Of a stretch of 64,000 bases of DNA, positions 62,170 through 64,000 are shown one piece after another. The position numbers were made by a program, and so were the translations under genes. This DNA comes from Lachnospiraceae bacterium AB2028. GTDB taxonomy: Bacteria > Bacillota > Clostridia > Lachnospirales > Lachnospiraceae. Within the stretch, counting starts at the first letter, position 1, and each line of letters begins with the position of its first letter. The notes under the pieces are model-generated. The model made no database searches. It was not told the origin of the DNA and saw only the letters and a program-made list of their open reading frames with translations. The stretch covers positions 722,523 to 786,522 of the forward strand of contig KK211275.1 of assembly GCA_000621425.1 (NCBI GenBank), written 5' to 3'.

Positions 62170-63564
62170 TTAAAACCTTCTTCGGCGTCCACCGGGGAAT
62201 CCGCCTCCCGGAAAACCGCCGCCCATGGGGAATCCGCCTTTTCCCATGCCCTTCATCATGCCGGGCATCTGTTTCATCATCTTCTGGGTCTGCTCAAACT
62301 GCTTTATGAAACGGTTTACTACCGCTATATCCACTCCTGCGCCTGCGGCTATGCGCCTCTTACGCCTGGGATTCAAAAGCTTGGGATTGGCACGCTCCTC
62401 CGGTGTCATGGAAAGAACTATTGCCTCCGTCTGCTTGAGCTGTTTTTCATTTACCACGCTGTCAAGCTCATCCTGTGATATGGACATGCCCGGCAGCATC
62501 TTAAGTATGGAAGAAATGCCACCCATATTGCGCATCTGTTTCATTGATTCAAGGTAGTCGTTGAAGTCAAACTTGCCCTTTTTAAGGCGTCCGGCCATTT
62601 CCTTGCCGGTCTCTTCATCTATATCGATATTTTCCTTGGCCTTCTCGATAAGGGTAAGCACATCACCCATTCCAAGGATACGGCTTGCCATTCTGTCGGG
62701 ATAAAACTGCTCAAGGTCTGAAAGTTTCTCTCCCATACCTACATACAGTATAGGCTTGCCGGTAACAGCCTTTACGGAAAGTGCCGCACCGCCTCTGGTG
62801 TCGCCATCCATCTTGGTGAGCACGATTCCGGTAACGCCTACTTTTTCATCAAACTCCTTTGCCACATTTACGGCATCCTGACCGGTCATGGCATCAATCA
62901 CAAGCAGGGTATTGTGAACCTCTACCCGATTTTTGATCTCACAGAGTTCTTCCATCATGGACTCGTCTATGTGAAGACGGCCGGCGGTATCAAGGATCAC
63001 ATCACTGAAACCGTTCTTTGTGGCATGCTCTATGGCAGCCGCAGCGATATCGGCAGGCTTATGGTCGGTACCCATTGAGAATACCTCTACGCCCATCTTC
63101 TCTCCATTTATCTTTAACTGGTCAATAGCTGCAGGCCTGTAAACGTCGCAGGCAACAAGCAAAGGTTTTCTGCCCTTGTTGTTCTTAAGCTTACCGGCGA
63201 TCTTTGCCGTGGTGGTAGTCTTACCTGCACCCTGAAGACCGCTCATCATTATAACTGTAATAGCCTTGCCGGGCTGAAAACTGATCTCAGTGGTCTCAGA
63301 TCCCATAAGGGCAACCAGCTCATCATTTACTATATTTACAACCATCTGGGCGGAATTAAGGCCGTTTAAAACTTCGCTTCCCACAGCTTTCTCTTCCACA
63401 GATGATACAAACTGCTTTACAACCTTGAAATTGACGTCAGCCTCTAAAAGCGCCATGCGCACTTCCTTCATAGACGCCTTTACATCCGCTTCGGTAAGTG
63501 TGCCCTTGCCGCGAAGATTCTTGAAAATATTCTGTAATTTTTCACTGAGGCTCTCAAATGCCAT
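62170..63564 (-). CDS. ffh: Signal recognition particle protein Ffh
   Basis: A 464-residue SRP GTPase with the NG domain (GLQGAGKTTTTAKIAG, DTAGR, TKMDGD) and the Met-rich M domain (MRNMGGISSILKMLPGM, RRKRRIAAGAG), ending in a Gly/Met/Phe/Arg tail. It targets ribosomes making membrane proteins. AGGGTG precedes the start, 54 bp after ylxM. Confidence 0.98.
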   Translation of the reverse strand: MAFESLSEKLQNIFKNLRGKGTLTEADVKASMKEVRMALLEADVNFKVVKQFVSSVEEKAVGSEVLNGLNSAQMVVNIVNDELVALMGSETTEISFQPGKAITVIMMSGLQGAGKTTTTAKIAGKLKNNKGRKPLLVACDVYRPAAIDQLKINGEKMGVEVFSMGTDHKPADIAAAAIEHATKNGFSDVILDTAGRLHIDESMMEELCEIKNRVEVHNTLLVIDAMTGQDAVNVAKEFDEKVGVTGIVLTKMDGDTRGGAALSVKAVTGKPILYVGMGEKLSDLEQFYPDRMASRILGMGDVLTLIEKAKENIDIDEETGKEMAGRLKKGKFDFNDYLESMKQMRNMGGISSILKMLPGMSISQDELDSVVNEKQLKQTEAIVLSMTPEERANPKLLNPRRKRRIAAGAGVDIAVVNRFIKQFEQTQKMMKQMPGMMKGMGKGGFPMGGGFPGGGFPGGRRRRF

Positions 63565-63618
63565 TTATTCACCCTGATCCATTTCCGGATCTTCTTTAAT
63601 ATGTCGCAACGAATTGTT

Positions 63619-63933
63619 TTACAGCTCGTCTATTATCTCATCCACAAGCTTCTTATCATCCTCGGATGAAAGCTTTTCCTTAAGCTGCTTAAGTCTCCCC
63701 CTGTTCCTGTTAAAACGTGCTATTAGCTGAAGCTTATCTTCATATCCGATAAGAATCTTATCACAGCGCTTCAGTATATCGTGAACAGCCTGTCTTGAAA
63801 CATTCTCCTGCTCCGCTATCTCCGACAGCGACAGGTTATCATATACATTTGCTTCATATATGGCCTGCTGGTGCTCGGTCAGGAGAGGTCCGTAAAAATC
63901 ATAAAGCAGACCACGCTCAACTATTTTTTCCAT
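63619..63933 (-). CDS. ylxM: YlxM-family HTH protein
   Basis: A 104-residue helix-turn-helix protein with LSLSEIAEQENVSRQAVHD, sigma-like region 4 in type. It normally lies before ffh and modulates SRP GTPase activity in streptococci. The ATG at 63933 has no ribosome site and lies 10 nt after a TATAAT, so the transcript has almost no leader; a GTG three codons upstream falls before the expected transcription start. Confidence 0.92.
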   Translation of the reverse strand: MEKIVERGLLYDFYGPLLTEHQQAIYEANVYDNLSLSEIAEQENVSRQAVHDILKRCDKILIGYEDKLQLIARFNRNRGRLKQLKEKLSSEDDKKLVDEIIDEL

Positions 63934-63943
63934 AACAGACACA

Positions 63944-63971
63944 ATTATACTGAAAAAAAAGACGCTGTCAA
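63944..63971 (-). promoter_or_regulatory. Consensus promoter of ylxM-ffh-rpsP
   Basis: TTGACA (63966-63971), 16 nt, TATAAT (63944-63949) on the minus strand, both hexamers perfect. The remaining bases to the window edge show nothing recognisable. Confidence 0.85.
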
Positions 63972-64000
63972 GTATTTTTTCTTTACAGTCGTTCAGCCGA

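Overview
The window looks like a chromosomal piece of a low-to-mid GC Gram-positive anaerobe of the class Clostridia, most probably Lachnospiraceae (Butyrivibrio-like). The evidence is the strong AGGAGG-type ribosome binding sites, the Firmicutes gene order ylxM-ffh-rpsP-khpA-rimM-trmD-rplS-ylqF-rnhB-ylqG-ylqH, a LigA with the KEDG/TRGNGEVGEVIT variant I associate with Lachnospiraceae, a large HgdC-type activase and a MetA with Glu111. The family placement is inference. No tRNA, rRNA, CRISPR array, insertion sequence or prophage was seen. Most genes lie on the minus strand.

Layout, left to right. 1-4.8 kb: the 5' two thirds of leuC, then a 1214-residue NRPS-like protein (adenylation, carrier, condensation, and a fragment of a second adenylation domain), divergent from an HSL-type esterase. 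5.7-10.7 kb: a DUF3592-like membrane protein, the manganese exporter mntP behind a yybP-ykoY (Mn2+) riboswitch, an asparaginase and pncB. 10.7-18.8 kb: a MarR regulator, a PFL-activase-like protein that has lost its cluster cysteines, dnaB, rplI, gdpP, the rpsF-ssb-rpsR operon, recO and era. 18.8-24.4 kb: an M16C protease, a 219-bp inverted-repeat structured element, and a short operon of odd proteins (FakA-like domain, inactive-looking rhomboid, sigma-like protein without its DNA-reading regions, 130-residue unknown). 24.7-29.0 kb: a 1425-residue fused activase/dehydratase-like protein. 29-38.8 kb: small unknown proteins, a degenerate GGDEF protein, a J-domain protein, metA with a newly noted 47-codon gene in front, ligA, a CarD-like regulator, and an MBOAT/DHHW O-acetylation pair. 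38.8-44.5 kb: tyrS, a DUF512 radical SAM protein, der, plsY and gpsA. 44.5-50.4 kb is the clearest accessory block: an SGNH hydrolase ending in 46 consecutive Asp, a PEBP-type lipoprotein, a TIR-transmembrane-beta-propeller protein and a 257-residue unknown. 50.4-63.9 kb: the conserved translation/secretion cluster from yraN back to ylxM, carrying two signal peptidases and an inserted ABC exporter pair (natA, and natB fused to a CPBP protease).

How the genes fit together: most of the window is housekeeping (translation, SRP, replication, ribosome assembly, c-di-AMP turnover, phospholipid synthesis). Several places depart from it. One is a set of transcripts whose -10 box sits 5 to 10 nt from the start codon and which therefore look leaderless (ylxM, gdpP, asparaginase, the J-domain gene). 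Others are several apparent pseudo-enzymes that keep the fold but lose key residues (PflA-like, rhomboid-like, GGDEF-like, sigma-like), two structured intergenic elements, and the TIR/propeller block.
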